Source: Streptomyces camelliae (GTDB taxonomy: Bacteria; Actinomycetota; Actinomycetes; Streptomycetales; Streptomycetaceae). From it: a stretch of 64,000 nt of DNA. Below, piece after piece: positions 44,040-52,942 of this stretch. Position 1 is the stretch's first letter. Every line of letters starts with the position of its first letter. The stretch covers positions 7,378,001 through 7,442,000 of the forward strand of contig NZ_CP115300.1 in the NCBI RefSeq assembly GCF_027625935.1, given 5' to 3'. A program made the translations under genes and the position numbers. The notes beneath the pieces are model-generated. The model did not search any database. It worked only from the letters and a program-made list of their open reading frames with translations, and was not told where the DNA came from.

Positions 44040-44857
44040 GGATCTGGCTGGACGGCGGGCTGCGGGACCTGGAGTCCGCCCGCGTCTCCGTCTTCGACCA
44101 CGGGCTGACCGTCGGCGACGGCATCTTCGAGACGGTGAAGGCGGTCGACGGCAGGGTGTTCGCGCTCACCCGGCACCTGGACCGGCTGACCCGCTCGGCC
44201 CGGGGCCTCGGCCTGCCCGACCCCGATCACGAGGAGATCCGCGAGGCCTGCGCGGCCGTCCTGGAGGCCAATCCGATGCCGCTCGGCCGGCTGCGGATCA
44301 CCTACACCGGTGGCCACGGCCCGCTCGGCTCCGACCGCGGCGAGCACGGCCCGACCCTCGTGGTCGCCCTCGGCGCGACCACCCGCCGCCCGGACACCAC
44401 CGCCGTGATCACCGTCCCCTGGACGCGCAACGAACGCGGCGCCCTGACCGGCCTGAAGACCACCTCGTACGCCGAGAACGTCGTCGCCCTGGCCCGCGCC
44501 CACCAACACGGCGCCTCCGAGGCGCTGTTCGGCAACACGGTCGGGCAGCTCTGCGAGGGCACCGGGTCCAACGTCTTCATCGTCCTGGACGGCGAGATCC
44601 ACACCCCGCCGGTCGCCTCCGGCTGCCTGCCCGGCATCACCCGTGCCCTGGCGGTCGAGTGGACCGGCGCCAAGGAGACCGACCTGCCGCTGGACGTCCT
44701 GGAGCGGGCCGACGAGATCTTCCTGACCTCCACCCTGCGGGACATCCAGGCCGTGCACCGCGTCGACGACCGCGAACTGCCCGGTGCGCCGGGCCCGGTG
44801 ACCGCCAAGGCGATGCGGATCTTCGACGAGCACGCCGGCGAGGACCTGGACCCCTGA
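44036..44857 (+). CDS. pabC: Aminodeoxychorismate lyase-like PLP enzyme (PabC)
   Basis: A 273-residue fold-type IV PLP enzyme. Landmarks: FDHGLTVGDGIFET near the N-terminus, cofactor lysine K141 in GLKTTSYAEN, EGTGSNVFIV, and FLTSTLRDIQAV near the end. Coupled to pabB by ATGA overlap, which supports conversion of aminodeoxychorismate to p-aminobenzoate; by sequence alone a D-amino-acid aminotransferase cannot be excluded. RBS GGAGGGG. Confidence 0.9.
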   Translation: MRIWLDGGLRDLESARVSVFDHGLTVGDGIFETVKAVDGRVFALTRHLDRLTRSARGLGLPDPDHEEIREACAAVLEANPMPLGRLRITYTGGHGPLGSDRGEHGPTLVVALGATTRRPDTTAVITVPWTRNERGALTGLKTTSYAENVVALARAHQHGASEALFGNTVGQLCEGTGSNVFIVLDGEIHTPPVASGCLPGITRALAVEWTGAKETDLPLDVLERADEIFLTSTLRDIQAVHRVDDRELPGAPGPVTAKAMRIFDEHAGEDLDP

Positions 44858-44933
44858 GCCGGGCCCGTGGCTTCTGCCGCAGGCCCGGGAAAACGGGCTG
44901 ACTCGGCGGCCGGGCGCGGGTAGAACACCTGTG

Positions 44934-45758
44934 ATGACCACGACTCTGCGGCCGGTCGAGCCGCTTCAGCAGCATCCGGACGGCACGCGGTCCCGCCGCT
45001 ATCAGGTGTGCGTGAACAGCCGTCCCGTCGGCGAGATCCACCTCGGCACCTCCTCCTCCCTCGGCGACTCGGTGGCGCGCATCAGCGAGCTGTGGATCGC
45101 CGAGCCCGACCGGCGGCGCGGCCGGGCCACGGTGGCCGCGCTCGCCGCCGAGGAGGTGGCACGCGGCTGGGGCTGCACCCAGATCGAGACCGTCGTCCCC
45201 GCCTCGGCGGACATCGCCCTGCGGCTGTTCGGCACCCTCGGCTACACCCTGCGCAACCGCGGCATGGAGAAACGCCTCGGCGCCACCCCGCCCGAGCTGC
45301 CGCCGGGCAGTCGTGCGCGGCCGATGACCACCGACGAGTTCGACGCGTGGTACGCGTACGCGAGCGAGGAGTACGCGCGCATGTGGATCGAGCGCGGTGT
45401 CCCCGAGGCCGCGGCCTACGCCAAGTCCCGCCGTGACCACGAGACCCTGCTGCCGCACGGTCTGGCGACGGACGGCATGCTCTTCAGCGTCCTGGAGCAC
45501 GAAGGGGTCCGGGTGGGCGTTCTGTGGCTGGCCCTCCAGGACGACAAGGCGTACGTGTTCGACGTCGAGACCGATGCGGACCACCGTGGCAAGGGACACG
45601 GTCGTACGCTCATGCTGCTGGCGGAGCGGCAGGCCGCCGACGCCGGACGGGCACTCCTCGGCCTCAACGTGCACGCGGGCAACACCCCGGCGGAGCGGCT
45701 GTACGAGTCGCTCGGCTACGAGACGACGGCCAGCTCCCTGTTCAAACCCCTGCTGTAG
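44934..45758 (+). CDS. Tandem GNAT acetyltransferase
   Basis: A 274-residue protein with two acetyltransferase folds. The N-terminal one has LWIAEPDRRRGRATVAALA and the C-terminal one has DADHRGKGHGRTLMLLAER and NTPAERLYESLGYE. The second keeps the canonical acetyl-CoA loop R/K-G-x-G-x-G/A; the first is less complete. The ATG at 44934 lies 7 bases after a TAGAAC -10-like box with no RBS; a GTG one codon earlier is also possible. Substrate unknown. Confidence 0.88.
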   Translation: MTTTLRPVEPLQQHPDGTRSRRYQVCVNSRPVGEIHLGTSSSLGDSVARISELWIAEPDRRRGRATVAALAAEEVARGWGCTQIETVVPASADIALRLFGTLGYTLRNRGMEKRLGATPPELPPGSRARPMTTDEFDAWYAYASEEYARMWIERGVPEAAAYAKSRRDHETLLPHGLATDGMLFSVLEHEGVRVGVLWLALQDDKAYVFDVETDADHRGKGHGRTLMLLAERQAADAGRALLGLNVHAGNTPAERLYESLGYETTASSLFKPLL

Positions 45759-45792
45759 CGCTCCAAGTCCGCTGCTGTCCCTGCTGTCGCGG

Positions 45793-46317
45793 TCAGACGT
45801 CCCGCTCGGCGAGGAGCCGGTCGGCGATCTCCTCGACGCGCTCGCGCAGGCCCTCCTGGCTCTTGCCGCCGTCGAGGCGTTCGCCGCCGATGACGTACGT
45901 CGGGGTGCCGGTCACACCGATCGCCTTGCCCTCGGCCTGGTCGGCGTCCACGATCAGGATGTGCCGGCCGTCGATCAGGGCCGTGTCGAACTCCTCGGCG
46001 TCCAGCCCGAGTTCACGGGCCACCTCGACCAGGAAGGGTTCTCCCTGACGGTCCAGCTCCTCGACCCGCCCCAGTACGGCCTCCACGTACGGCCAGCCCC
46101 GGCCCTGTGCCAGCGCCTCCTCGGCGGCCTGGGCGGCGGCGAAGGAGTGCTTGTGCTTCTCCAGCGGGAAGTGCCGCAGCCGCAGCTCCAGCCGGTCGCC
46201 GTAGCGGGCGCGCAGGGCGCGGACGTCGTCCAGCGCGGTACGGCAGTCGGGGCACTGCAGCTCGCACCAGACATCGAGAACGGGGATGTCGGCGGGTGCG
46301 GGGGAGGAGTCGCTCAT
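45793..46317 (-). CDS. DsbA/FrnE-like thioredoxin-fold oxidoreductase
   Basis: A 174-residue protein with redox motif CPDC (C22, C25) and the cis-Pro segment GVTGTPTYVIGGERLDG near the C-terminus. The helical insert between them is typical of DsbA. No signal peptide is visible, so it probably acts in the cytoplasm, like FrnE-type members. Start chosen at MSDSSPAPAD, just before the fold; the longer frame upstream looks non-coding. Confidence 0.88.
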   Translation of the reverse strand: MSDSSPAPADIPVLDVWCELQCPDCRTALDDVRALRARYGDRLELRLRHFPLEKHKHSFAAAQAAEEALAQGRGWPYVEAVLGRVEELDRQGEPFLVEVARELGLDAEEFDTALIDGRHILIVDADQAEGKAIGVTGTPTYVIGGERLDGGKSQEGLRERVEEIADRLLAERDV

Positions 46318-46564
46318 GCCGCCCAGTCTTCCAGGCCGGGGCCCGCCGACCCAATCGGGACCGTACGGCCGCGACGGGATCGTCGGGACCGTACGGCACT
46401 CCAGGAGGAGGCGACCCGGAGATGTCCCTGATGTCCGCCGGGGGCATGGCATCGCGGGCACGGGGCGGGGCAGGATGGAAGGGACGAAGCGCGCCATCGC
46501 CGCATGCCGCTTCTTCGCGTTCGTGTGTCCCACTTCCACCCGACCGAGCCGCCAGGAGGACCGG

Positions 46565-47011
46565 ATGATTGCCGAGACCGTCTGCTCCGCCGTGTCCGCG
46601 GCGGGCCTGGGTATCGCGGTGGTGACGGCCTACCGCAAGCGATTCCTGTCGGCGGCCCGCATCGCGGCCTACTCGCTGGTGCCGGTCGGCCTGGTGATGA
46701 CGGGCGTCGTCGGCTGGGTCTCCGACACCGCCTTCAGTCCCGTCGCCTGGGTGGGCTTCGGCGTGCTGGGCGCGGCCTGGCTGCTCTTCGCGAGCACCCG
46801 CGCCGTCGAGCGCCGGCGCGGCGGCACCCGGGCCGGGCGCAGAGCGGCCCGGGGCGGTGAGACCGGAGCGGCCGTGGCCCCGACGGCCTCCGCGCCCTCC
46901 CTGGGCCCGGGGACCCGCCAGACGACCGGATCCGCCACCGCCCCGCGCGCCGGCGGCGCCACCGAGGACTTCAGCGACATCGAGGCCATCCTCAAGAAGC
47001 ACGGCATATGA
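46565..47011 (+). CDS. Small membrane protein with Arg/Ala-rich tail
   Basis: A 148-residue protein with an AGGAGG RBS four bases before the first start region. Two to three helices cover about 5-80 (VSAAGLGIAVVTAYRKRFL; YSLVPVGLVMTGVVGWV; AWVGFGVLGAAWLLFAS), followed by a basic/Ala/Gly cytoplasmic stretch and a short amphipathic end EDFSDIEAILKKHGI. Function unknown. The conserved-looking last helix may be a docking peptide. Confidence 0.82.
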   Translation: MIAETVCSAVSAAGLGIAVVTAYRKRFLSAARIAAYSLVPVGLVMTGVVGWVSDTAFSPVAWVGFGVLGAAWLLFASTRAVERRRGGTRAGRRAARGGETGAAVAPTASAPSLGPGTRQTTGSATAPRAGGATEDFSDIEAILKKHGI

Positions 47012-47220
47012 CGGCCGCATTGCGGGTGCGGCGGCATAACGGCACGTCCGCGGCCACATCGGCCCCCGGACCGAAACGACACAGTGCGTCATGAGCGCGT
47101 CCGGATCCGTTCACAACCCGAAGCAAGTCGGACGAGACGGCGCGGAATCCGGCAACTCTCGCATATCGATGGCATGGTGATCGCGTACAGGCCTCCTCCT
47201 GCGCCATGATCTGCCGCGAG

Positions 47221-47373
47221 ATGCTGGACACGACAGAGAGCGAGGCCGCGCCGCCGAAGGACGAGCCGCGCGGGTGCCTCTTCGCCCTATCCCAGCCACC
47301 GCTGATGATCTTCCTTGCGGTGATCGGGTGTCTGCTCCTCATGGCTGCGCTGCACGACCTGCTGTTGCTGTGA
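47221..47373 (+). CDS. Possible 50-residue membrane peptide
   Basis: A short frame with an acidic start (MLDTTESEAAPPKDEPRG) and a C-terminal hydrophobic helix (PPLMIFLAVIGCLLLMAAL). An in-frame ATG at 47206 would add five residues. No RBS is visible. The charge pattern and codon use look natural, but support is limited to that. Confidence 0.45.
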   Translation: MLDTTESEAAPPKDEPRGCLFALSQPPLMIFLAVIGCLLLMAALHDLLLL

Positions 47374-47480
47374 GCCGTACACGTCCGTCCCGGCGCCACC
47401 CGCCGGGACCGACGTCGCCCAGGGTGTGTTCAGGCGTCTCGTGCGTGTGCGGGAATCCCGGCGCCGCGCTGTCGCTGCGG

Positions 47481-48041
47481 TCAGCCGGTCGCTTCCTTGC
47501 GCCGGGCCCGGTAGGCGGCCACGTGCAGCCGGTTTCCGCAGGTGCGGCTGTCGCAGTAGCGGCGCGAGCGGTTGCGGGACAGGTCCACGAAGGCACGTCG
47601 GCAGTCCGGCGCCTCACAGCGCCGCAGCCGCTCCTGCTCCCCGGCCACCACGAAGAAGGCGAGCGCCATGCCGCAGTCGGCGGCGAGATGGTCGGCCACG
47701 GAGGCGCCGGGCGCGAAGTAGTGCACATGCCAGTCGTAGCCGTCGTGGTCCGTCAGCCGCGGGGTGGTGCCGGCCGCGGCCACCAGCTCGTTGATCAGCC
47801 CGGCGGCGGACCGGGGGTCCGGAGCCGCGAAGATCGCCGCGAACCGCCCCCGGACCCTGCGCACCGCCGAGAGGTCGAACTCCGACAGCACGCCGACGTC
47901 GCTCATCTCGTGCTTTCGTACGAAATCCGCGAGCGCAGGGACATCGGGCAGTCCCTCCGCCGCCGCGCCGTCCTCCGGCGCGGTGTTCACCAGATCGACC
48001 ACGGTGTCGAGGGCGCACCGGGTGTCGTGGGTGATCAGCAC
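47481..48041 (-). CDS. CGNR zinc-finger protein
   Basis: A 186-residue probable transcription regulator. N-terminal ABATE-like domain (about 1-130, stress-response-type domain) and a C-terminal zinc finger: C-x4-C pair in RRCEAPDCRRAFVD and C-x4-C in YCDSRTCGNRLHVAAYRARR, which contains the CGNR motif. The GTG at 48041 has GGGAG upstream; the longer upstream frame is compositionally non-coding. Targets unknown. Confidence 0.88.
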   Translation of the reverse strand: MLITHDTRCALDTVVDLVNTAPEDGAAAEGLPDVPALADFVRKHEMSDVGVLSEFDLSAVRRVRGRFAAIFAAPDPRSAAGLINELVAAAGTTPRLTDHDGYDWHVHYFAPGASVADHLAADCGMALAFFVVAGEQERLRRCEAPDCRRAFVDLSRNRSRRYCDSRTCGNRLHVAAYRARRKEATG

Positions 48042-48336
48042 GTTTCGCTCCCTGGCCTGGGGGGTCGGGCGGCGCCCGCCGATGCTGGCCGATGGTAGCG
48101 ACATCCGCGCCCGCTGCATCGGCCTCTTCCCGACTCCTGTCGCCGGGAGAACGCCTCCGCGCCCGGCGCGGTTCCCGGACCGCCCGGCTCCCCGCCCTCC
48201 GGCGGAGCGGGCACAGGCCGACGCCGCCCCGTGAACGCTCACGGTGACGGCGTCGGGCTGTGCCGTATGCGGTTGTCTGTGGCCCGCGCCGTCTCCCCGA
48301 GTGGACGGCGCCGGGCTGCTCTCGCGGGGCCGCGGC

Positions 48337-48750
48337 CTAGCTCTCCGCCAGGATGTGCGACAGCTCCTGATCCAGGTCGAAGTGCCGGTGTTCCGTGCCG
48401 GGCGGCACGGCGGCGTCGGTTCGCTTCAGGAAGGACTCCAGGGCCCGCGCCGGGGCTTCGAGCAGGGCCTCCCCCTCCGGGGAGCTGAGGGCGATGCACA
48501 CGACGCCCTGACCATGACTGCGCGACGGCCAGACACGGACGTCGCCGGTGCCGGTGGGCCGATGCAGCCCCTCGGCGAGGAGGTCGCGGGCGAACACCCA
48601 CTCGACGGTCTCCTCGGCTCCGGTGTGGAAGGTGGCGTGCACGGCGTAGGGGTCGGCCGTGTCGTACCGCAGGCCTGCGGGGACAGGCAGGGAGGACTCG
48701 CTCGACACAACGAGGCGCAGGTGCAGCTCGCAGCTGACCGTGGTGTTCAT
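48337..48750 (-). CDS. ssgB: Sporulation cell-division protein SsgB
   Basis: A 137-residue SsgA-like protein, exactly the length of SsgB. It begins MNTTVSCELHLRLVVSS and contains the family segments ADPYAVHATFHTG and VEWVFARDLLAEGL. In S. coelicolor SsgB recruits FtsZ to future septa in aerial hyphae together with SsgA (established). The strong match to SsgB and not to other paralogues is from memory. Divergent from the membrane gene at 48942. Confidence 0.93.
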   Translation of the reverse strand: MNTTVSCELHLRLVVSSESSLPVPAGLRYDTADPYAVHATFHTGAEETVEWVFARDLLAEGLHRPTGTGDVRVWPSRSHGQGVVCIALSSPEGEALLEAPARALESFLKRTDAAVPPGTEHRHFDLDQELSHILAES

Positions 48751-48831
48751 AAGCGCCAGGGCCTTTCGCTCAGTGTGCGCTCGGGGATTCGCACGTCGGC
48801 GAAATCGACATGCCACCTACGGTGCCGTTGT

Positions 48832-48850
48832 AAACCCCTCTGAGGGTTTT
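48832..48850. terminator. Small hairpin in the ssgB upstream region
   Basis: AAACCC-CTCTGA-GGGTTT (48832-48849) followed by TTGCGTG. It lies between two divergent genes, so it is more likely part of a promoter or leader than a terminator. Confidence 0.35.
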
Positions 48851-48941
48851 GCGTGTCTTTACGTAACTCTTCCGGCCGAGAACTCGTACCGGATCTACGA
48901 CCATTTCAGTGACTGGATTCACTCCGGTAGGGTTTGTCTGT

Positions 48942-49433
48942 ATGAATACGGGGAGTGACGACCCGAGCGAGGTCGCCATGGCAACGGACAAGACAGCGGC
49001 GGACGAGGCACAGGCCGACCGGGAGGCGCCGGCACAGGACGCCGGGCGGGTGGCCGGTGGCGGGCTCGGTTCCCGGGCGCCGGAGTTCGTCAAGGCGCGC
49101 CGGGTCCTGCATCTGAGCTGGCAGGTCGGCGTCTTCGTGGTCGGCCTCGCGGTCGTGGTCGCGGGCGTCATCATGCTGCCGCTGCCGGGACCCGGCTGGG
49201 TGGTGATCTTCGGCGGCATGGCGATCTGGGCGACCGAGTTCGTCTGGGCCCAGCTCGTGCTCCGCTGGACCAAACGCAAGGTCACCGAGGCGGCCCAGCG
49301 GGCCCTCGACCCCAAGGTGCGCCGCCGCAACCTCACGCTGACCGCGATCGGGCTGACGATCGTCGTGGCGCTGGCCGGGATCTACCTGGGGAGGTACGGC
49401 CTCGTCATGCCGTGGAAGATCAACACGGAGTGA
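48942..49433 (+). CDS. PGPGW-motif membrane protein (TIGR02611-like)
   Basis: A 163-residue protein with an acidic N-terminus, two or three helices and the family motif LPLPGPGWVVIFGGMAIWATEF. A last helix lies at LTAIGLTIVVALAGIYLG. These are small actinobacterial membrane proteins of unknown function. The ATG at 48942 lies 8 bases after TAGGGT (48928-48933), a leaderless layout; ATG 48978 has a GAGG five bases upstream and is a real alternative. Confidence 0.85.
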   Translation: MNTGSDDPSEVAMATDKTAADEAQADREAPAQDAGRVAGGGLGSRAPEFVKARRVLHLSWQVGVFVVGLAVVVAGVIMLPLPGPGWVVIFGGMAIWATEFVWAQLVLRWTKRKVTEAAQRALDPKVRRRNLTLTAIGLTIVVALAGIYLGRYGLVMPWKINTE

Positions 49434-49517
49434 GCCCGCCCCGTCGCCCCGGCGGCCCACCGACCCGTCCCGTGGTCGGAGGCACCCCTGACATGGGGTA
49501 ATGTTCTTTCTGCGCCC

Positions 49518-49589
49518 GGGCGATTAGCTCAGTGGGAGAGCGCTTCGTTCACACCGAAGAGGTCACTGGTTCGAACCCAGTATCGCCCA
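49518..49589 (+). tRNA. tRNA-Val (CAC), copy 1
   Basis: 72 bases: acceptor GGGCGAT/ATCGCCC, D arm GCTCAGTGGGAGAGC, anticodon loop TTCACAC (CAC), T loop TTCGAAC, discriminator A. Identical to the gene at 57885-57956. A TAATGT box (49499-49504) lies 13 bases upstream. Confidence 0.97.
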
Positions 49590-49595
49590 CCCGGA

Positions 49596-49633
49596 CCGAC
49601 GGCCCATCTGCGAAACAGCAGGTGGGCCGTCGG
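49596..49633 (+). terminator. Terminator after tRNA-Val copy 1
   Basis: Arms CCGACGGCCCA (49596-49606) and TGGGCCGTCGG (49623-49633), perfect, with a second small CTG/CAG pair near the loop. Confidence 0.8.
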
Positions 49634-49740
49634 CGTATGCGCCCACATCCCCGCACCGGCCGAGGACGCCTGTTTTGCCGAACCGACAACAGACCTCGTG
49701 CACGGCGGACGGCTCACAGGACCATCGGGACAGGCGCCCC

Positions 49741-49860
49741 GATCACGGGCTCGGCGAGCACGACTCCCTCGATCACGGGCTCGGCGAGCACCGCTTCAGC
49801 GATCAGCGGCTCGGCGATCGCGGGCCGGTCGCAGAAGCTCCCGTCGCAGAAGCTCCCGCC
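49741..49860 (+). repeat. 30-base and 15-base tandem repeats
   Basis: Three 30-base units begin at 49741, 49771 and 49801 (each GATCA followed by CGGGCTCGGCGA or a close variant). They are followed by two 15-base units, GCAGAAGCTCCCGTC (49831-49845) and GCAGAAGCTCCCGCC (49846-49860), and then degenerate copies. It lies between tRNA-Val and the decayed hydrolase and does not look coding. Confidence 0.85.
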
Positions 49861-49942
49861 GTAGAAGCGCCGTCGCAAAAGCTCCGCCGAAAAGCCCCGC
49901 CCACCCCGCGGACATCACTCCCGTCCCCCTCCTGGAGTCCCG

Positions 49943-50436
49943 ATGCCGCAGTTCTCCACCCCCGGCCCCACCCACCGCCTGGTCCCCTCGCCAGCCGGGC
50001 GTGTCCACCTCGTGGAACAGGGCCGCGGCCCGCTGGTGGTGCTGGTGCACGGCTTCCCGGAGTCCTGGTACTCCTGGCGCCACCAGATGCCGGCGTCGGC
50101 CGCCGCCGGCTACCGCGCGGTGGCCGTCGACGTCCGGGGGTACGGCCGTACCTCCAAGCCCGCGGCCGTGGCGGAGAGCGCAGCGGCGCCGGAGGCGACG
50201 GCGGATCCTCCGGCGGCCACGGAGCCGGCGGCGACAGGGGCACTGACGCCGAGGGCGGCGGCGCCCTGGACGCCTCGCTCGCCTGGCCGGCCGACGCTGT
50301 CGAGGCGTTCCCCGAGACCCTGCCCGGCCTCCTCGGCTCGCACATCCTCGGCGGATGCGGCCACTTCGTCCAGCAGGAACGCCCCGAAGAGACGAACCTC
50401 CTCGACCGGCTCGGCGCCCTGCCCGGCTGCGCCTGA
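49943..50436 (+). pseudogene. Decayed alpha/beta hydrolase (epoxide-hydrolase-like)
   Basis: The first 70 codons from ATG 49943 encode a normal N-terminus of this family: [20 protein letters not shown] (oxyanion HGFPESW) and [14 protein letters not shown]. Then comes Ala/Glu-rich low-complexity sequence (about 50,155-50,280). A typical C-terminus ([24 protein letters not shown]) appears in another frame and stops at 50436. The nucleophile elbow and most of the middle (roughly 170 residues or more) are missing, so no active enzyme can be made. Confidence 0.8.
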
Positions 50437-50585
50437 GCCCCGTTCCACCCAGACCCACCCACCCGCCGAAACCCGCCGTCCCTCCCCTCTGTTCGGCCCG
50501 CCGACCACACTCTCCTCACCTGCGCCAACCTCCAACTGCCCACCCCTGCCCGTGTGTCGCGCGCAAGAAATTCCTGTCCGAATCA

Positions 50586-50645
50586 TTGACGCACCCCGGG
50601 CCCCTCCGTAACTTGTGCCAGCAAGCGCTTACTTGAAACGATTCA
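50586..50645 (+). promoter_or_regulatory. Promoter and LacI-type operator of sugar importer operon
   Basis: -35 TTGACG (50586-50591), 17-base spacer, -10 TAACTT (50609-50614). Just downstream lie AAGCGCTT (50623-50630) and the near-perfect palindrome TGAAACGATTCA (50634-50645), which has the central CG of LacI-family operators. A repressor there would block early elongation. The regulator gene is not in the window. Confidence 0.7.
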
Positions 50646-50681
50646 TGATGGCGGCGACGACGCTGCGGGGAGGGCCCGACT

Positions 50682-51968
50682 GTGGGAACCAGCAGGAATC
50701 TTGAGAGGCGTACGATCCTGAGGGCAGCCGGGGCGTCGGCGGCCGCGCTCGGGCTGACCGCGGTGACCGGCTGCGGCAGCGGAAGTGGTTCCGGGGACGG
50801 GACGGTGACGATCCGTTACTCCTGGTGGGGTGCCGAGGAGCGGGCCAAGAAGATCAACCAGACCATCGCGCTCTTCGAGAAGAAGTACCCGAAGATCAAG
50901 GTCAAGACGGACTTCCAGACCTACGCCTCCTTCTGGGAGAAGTTCCAGACACAGGCCGCCGGCGGAAATCCCCCGGACGTTTTCCAGAACGCCGTCGGTT
51001 TTCTCCGGAAGTACGACAAGCGCGGAATTCTGCTGGACCTCAACTCCCAGGCGAAAGCAGGCAATCTGAGCCTGGATCACTTTCGGGACGGCGTCACGAA
51101 GGTCGGCGAGGTCGACGGCAAGCAGCTCGGCATTCCGGTCGGCTCCAACACCATGGCGCTCGTCATCGACAAGAAGGTCTTCCAGAAGGCGGGCGTCGAG
51201 CCGCACGCCGGCTGGACCTGGGAGGACTACTTCAAGGCGCTGAAGACGATCCACGACAAGACGAAGGTCCCCGGGGACACCGGCTACTTCACGATCATGT
51301 ATCTCTACGACCTCTACCTCCGCCAGAACGGCAAAGCGTTCTTCACCAAGGACGGACTCGGTTTCGACCAGGCCGATCTGACGGAGTGGTGGACGGACGG
51401 CTACAACCGCGTGAAGGCCGGCATCGTCACCGACCCGAAGATCGTCGAGCAGGACAAGCCCAAGTCCTCGCTCTCCGCCGGACACGGAGCCTCCGAGTTC
51501 ACCTGGGACAACTTCACCGTCCGCTACACGGCGGAGGGCAGCAGCACCTACGGCCTCGCACCGATCCCCACCACGGACGGCAAGCAGACCGGCCAGTACC
51601 TCGCCTCCCTGATGCTCAGCGCCTCCGCGCACACCTCGCATCCCAAGGAGGTCGCGCAGTTCATCGACTTCATGGTCCACGACCCCCAGGTCGGCACGAT
51701 CATGGGCTACGACCGCGGCATCCTGGCGAGCACCGAACAGTACGAGGCGTTCAAGCCGACCGACCCGGTCAACAAGGAGATCGCGCAGTACGAGGCCGAC
51801 ACCGCCAAGGCGGGTGTCCTCGGCACGATCACCCCGCACCCCTCCGGTGCCGACACCATCGAGGCCGCCTTCCTGCGCATCGGCGGTGACCTCGGCCAGG
51901 GCAAGACGAAGGTCTCGGATGCGGTGAAGCAGTTCTTCACCGAGTCCGACGCCGCGTTCCAGGCCTGA
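50682..51968 (+). CDS. Sugar ABC transporter binding lipoprotein
   Basis: A 428-residue family-1 solute-binding protein. N-terminal twin-arginine signal ERRTILRAAGASAAAL with lipobox ending VTGC (C31), so likely a Tat-exported lipoprotein. The mature part begins VTIRYSWWGAEERAKK, typical for oligosaccharide binders. GTG start with GGGGAGG upstream. First gene of a five-gene operon; the downstream YetA/PL26-like enzyme suggests pectin-derived oligosaccharides as ligand, which is inference. Confidence 0.92.
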   Translation: MGTSRNLERRTILRAAGASAAALGLTAVTGCGSGSGSGDGTVTIRYSWWGAEERAKKINQTIALFEKKYPKIKVKTDFQTYASFWEKFQTQAAGGNPPDVFQNAVGFLRKYDKRGILLDLNSQAKAGNLSLDHFRDGVTKVGEVDGKQLGIPVGSNTMALVIDKKVFQKAGVEPHAGWTWEDYFKALKTIHDKTKVPGDTGYFTIMYLYDLYLRQNGKAFFTKDGLGFDQADLTEWWTDGYNRVKAGIVTDPKIVEQDKPKSSLSAGHGASEFTWDNFTVRYTAEGSSTYGLAPIPTTDGKQTGQYLASLMLSASAHTSHPKEVAQFIDFMVHDPQVGTIMGYDRGILASTEQYEAFKPTDPVNKEIAQYEADTAKAGVLGTITPHPSGADTIEAAFLRIGGDLGQGKTKVSDAVKQFFTESDAAFQA

Positions 51969-52942
51969 TGGGACCTGCCGTGACGCTCGTCAAGGACTCC
52001 TTGCCCGCTTCCCGCAAGACGCGCTCGGCCGCCTCCGCCACCACGGGGCGGCGGCCCGGCCGCCGGCGTGAGAACCTCGCCGGCTACCTCTTCATGTCCC
52101 CGTGGATCGCGGGCTTCCTGCTACTGACCGCGGGCCCGATGGTCGCCTCGCTGTACTTCGCGTTCACCGACTACAACCTCTTCAACGCCCCGAAGTGGGT
52201 CGGGCTCGACAACTTCACCAAGATGTTCCACGACCCCCGCTGGCAGAAGTCGGTGGAGGTCACGGCGAAGTACGTGATCATCGGCACCCCGCTGAAGCTG
52301 CTGCTCGCCCTCGGGGTGGCCCTCCTGCTCTCCCAGAGCCGCCGCGGCCAGGCCTTCTACCGGGCCGCCTTCTACGCCCCCTCGCTCATCGGCGCGAGCG
52401 TGTCCGTCGGCTTCGTCTGGCGGTCGCTGTTCTCCGACGGCGCGATCGTGGACCGTACCCAGTCCTTCTTCGGCTGGCACGTCGGCGGCTGGGTCGGCAA
52501 CGCCGATTGGGTGCTGTACTGCCTGGTCGCCCTCACCGTCTGGCAGTTCGGCGCGCCCATGGTCATCTTCCTTGCGGGCCTGAAGCAGGTCCCGAGGGAG
52601 CTCTACGAGGCCGCGGAGATGGACGGCGCCGGGCCGCTGAGGAAGTTCTGGAGCATCACCCTCCCCATGATCTCCCCGGTGCTCTTCTTCAACGTGCTCC
52701 TGGAGACCATCCACTCCTTCCAGATCTTCGGCTCGGCCTACGTCGTCTCCAACACCTACTGCGGCCCGGCCGACGCCACGCTCGTCTACACCTGCTACCT
52801 GTACCAGCAGGGCTTCAAGAACGCCCAGATGGGCCTTGCCTCCGCCATGGCCTGGATGCTGCTGCTCGCCGTGGCCCTGGTGACGGCCGTCCTCTTCTGG
52901 TCCCAGAAGAAGTGGGTGCACTACGAGGAGGACGCCCGATGA
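51968..52942 (+). CDS. Sugar ABC transporter permease 1 (UgpA-type)
   Basis: A 324-residue permease with six predicted helices after an Arg-rich N-terminus; EAA loop YEAAEMDGAGPLRKFWSITL contacts the shared ATPase. The ATG overlaps the binding-protein stop (TGATG). No ATPase gene is in the operon; Streptomyces usually supply MsiK for such importers. Confidence 0.94.
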   Translation: MGPAVTLVKDSLPASRKTRSAASATTGRRPGRRRENLAGYLFMSPWIAGFLLLTAGPMVASLYFAFTDYNLFNAPKWVGLDNFTKMFHDPRWQKSVEVTAKYVIIGTPLKLLLALGVALLLSQSRRGQAFYRAAFYAPSLIGASVSVGFVWRSLFSDGAIVDRTQSFFGWHVGGWVGNADWVLYCLVALTVWQFGAPMVIFLAGLKQVPRELYEAAEMDGAGPLRKFWSITLPMISPVLFFNVLLETIHSFQIFGSAYVVSNTYCGPADATLVYTCYLYQQGFKNAQMGLASAMAWMLLLAVALVTAVLFWSQKKWVHYEEDAR

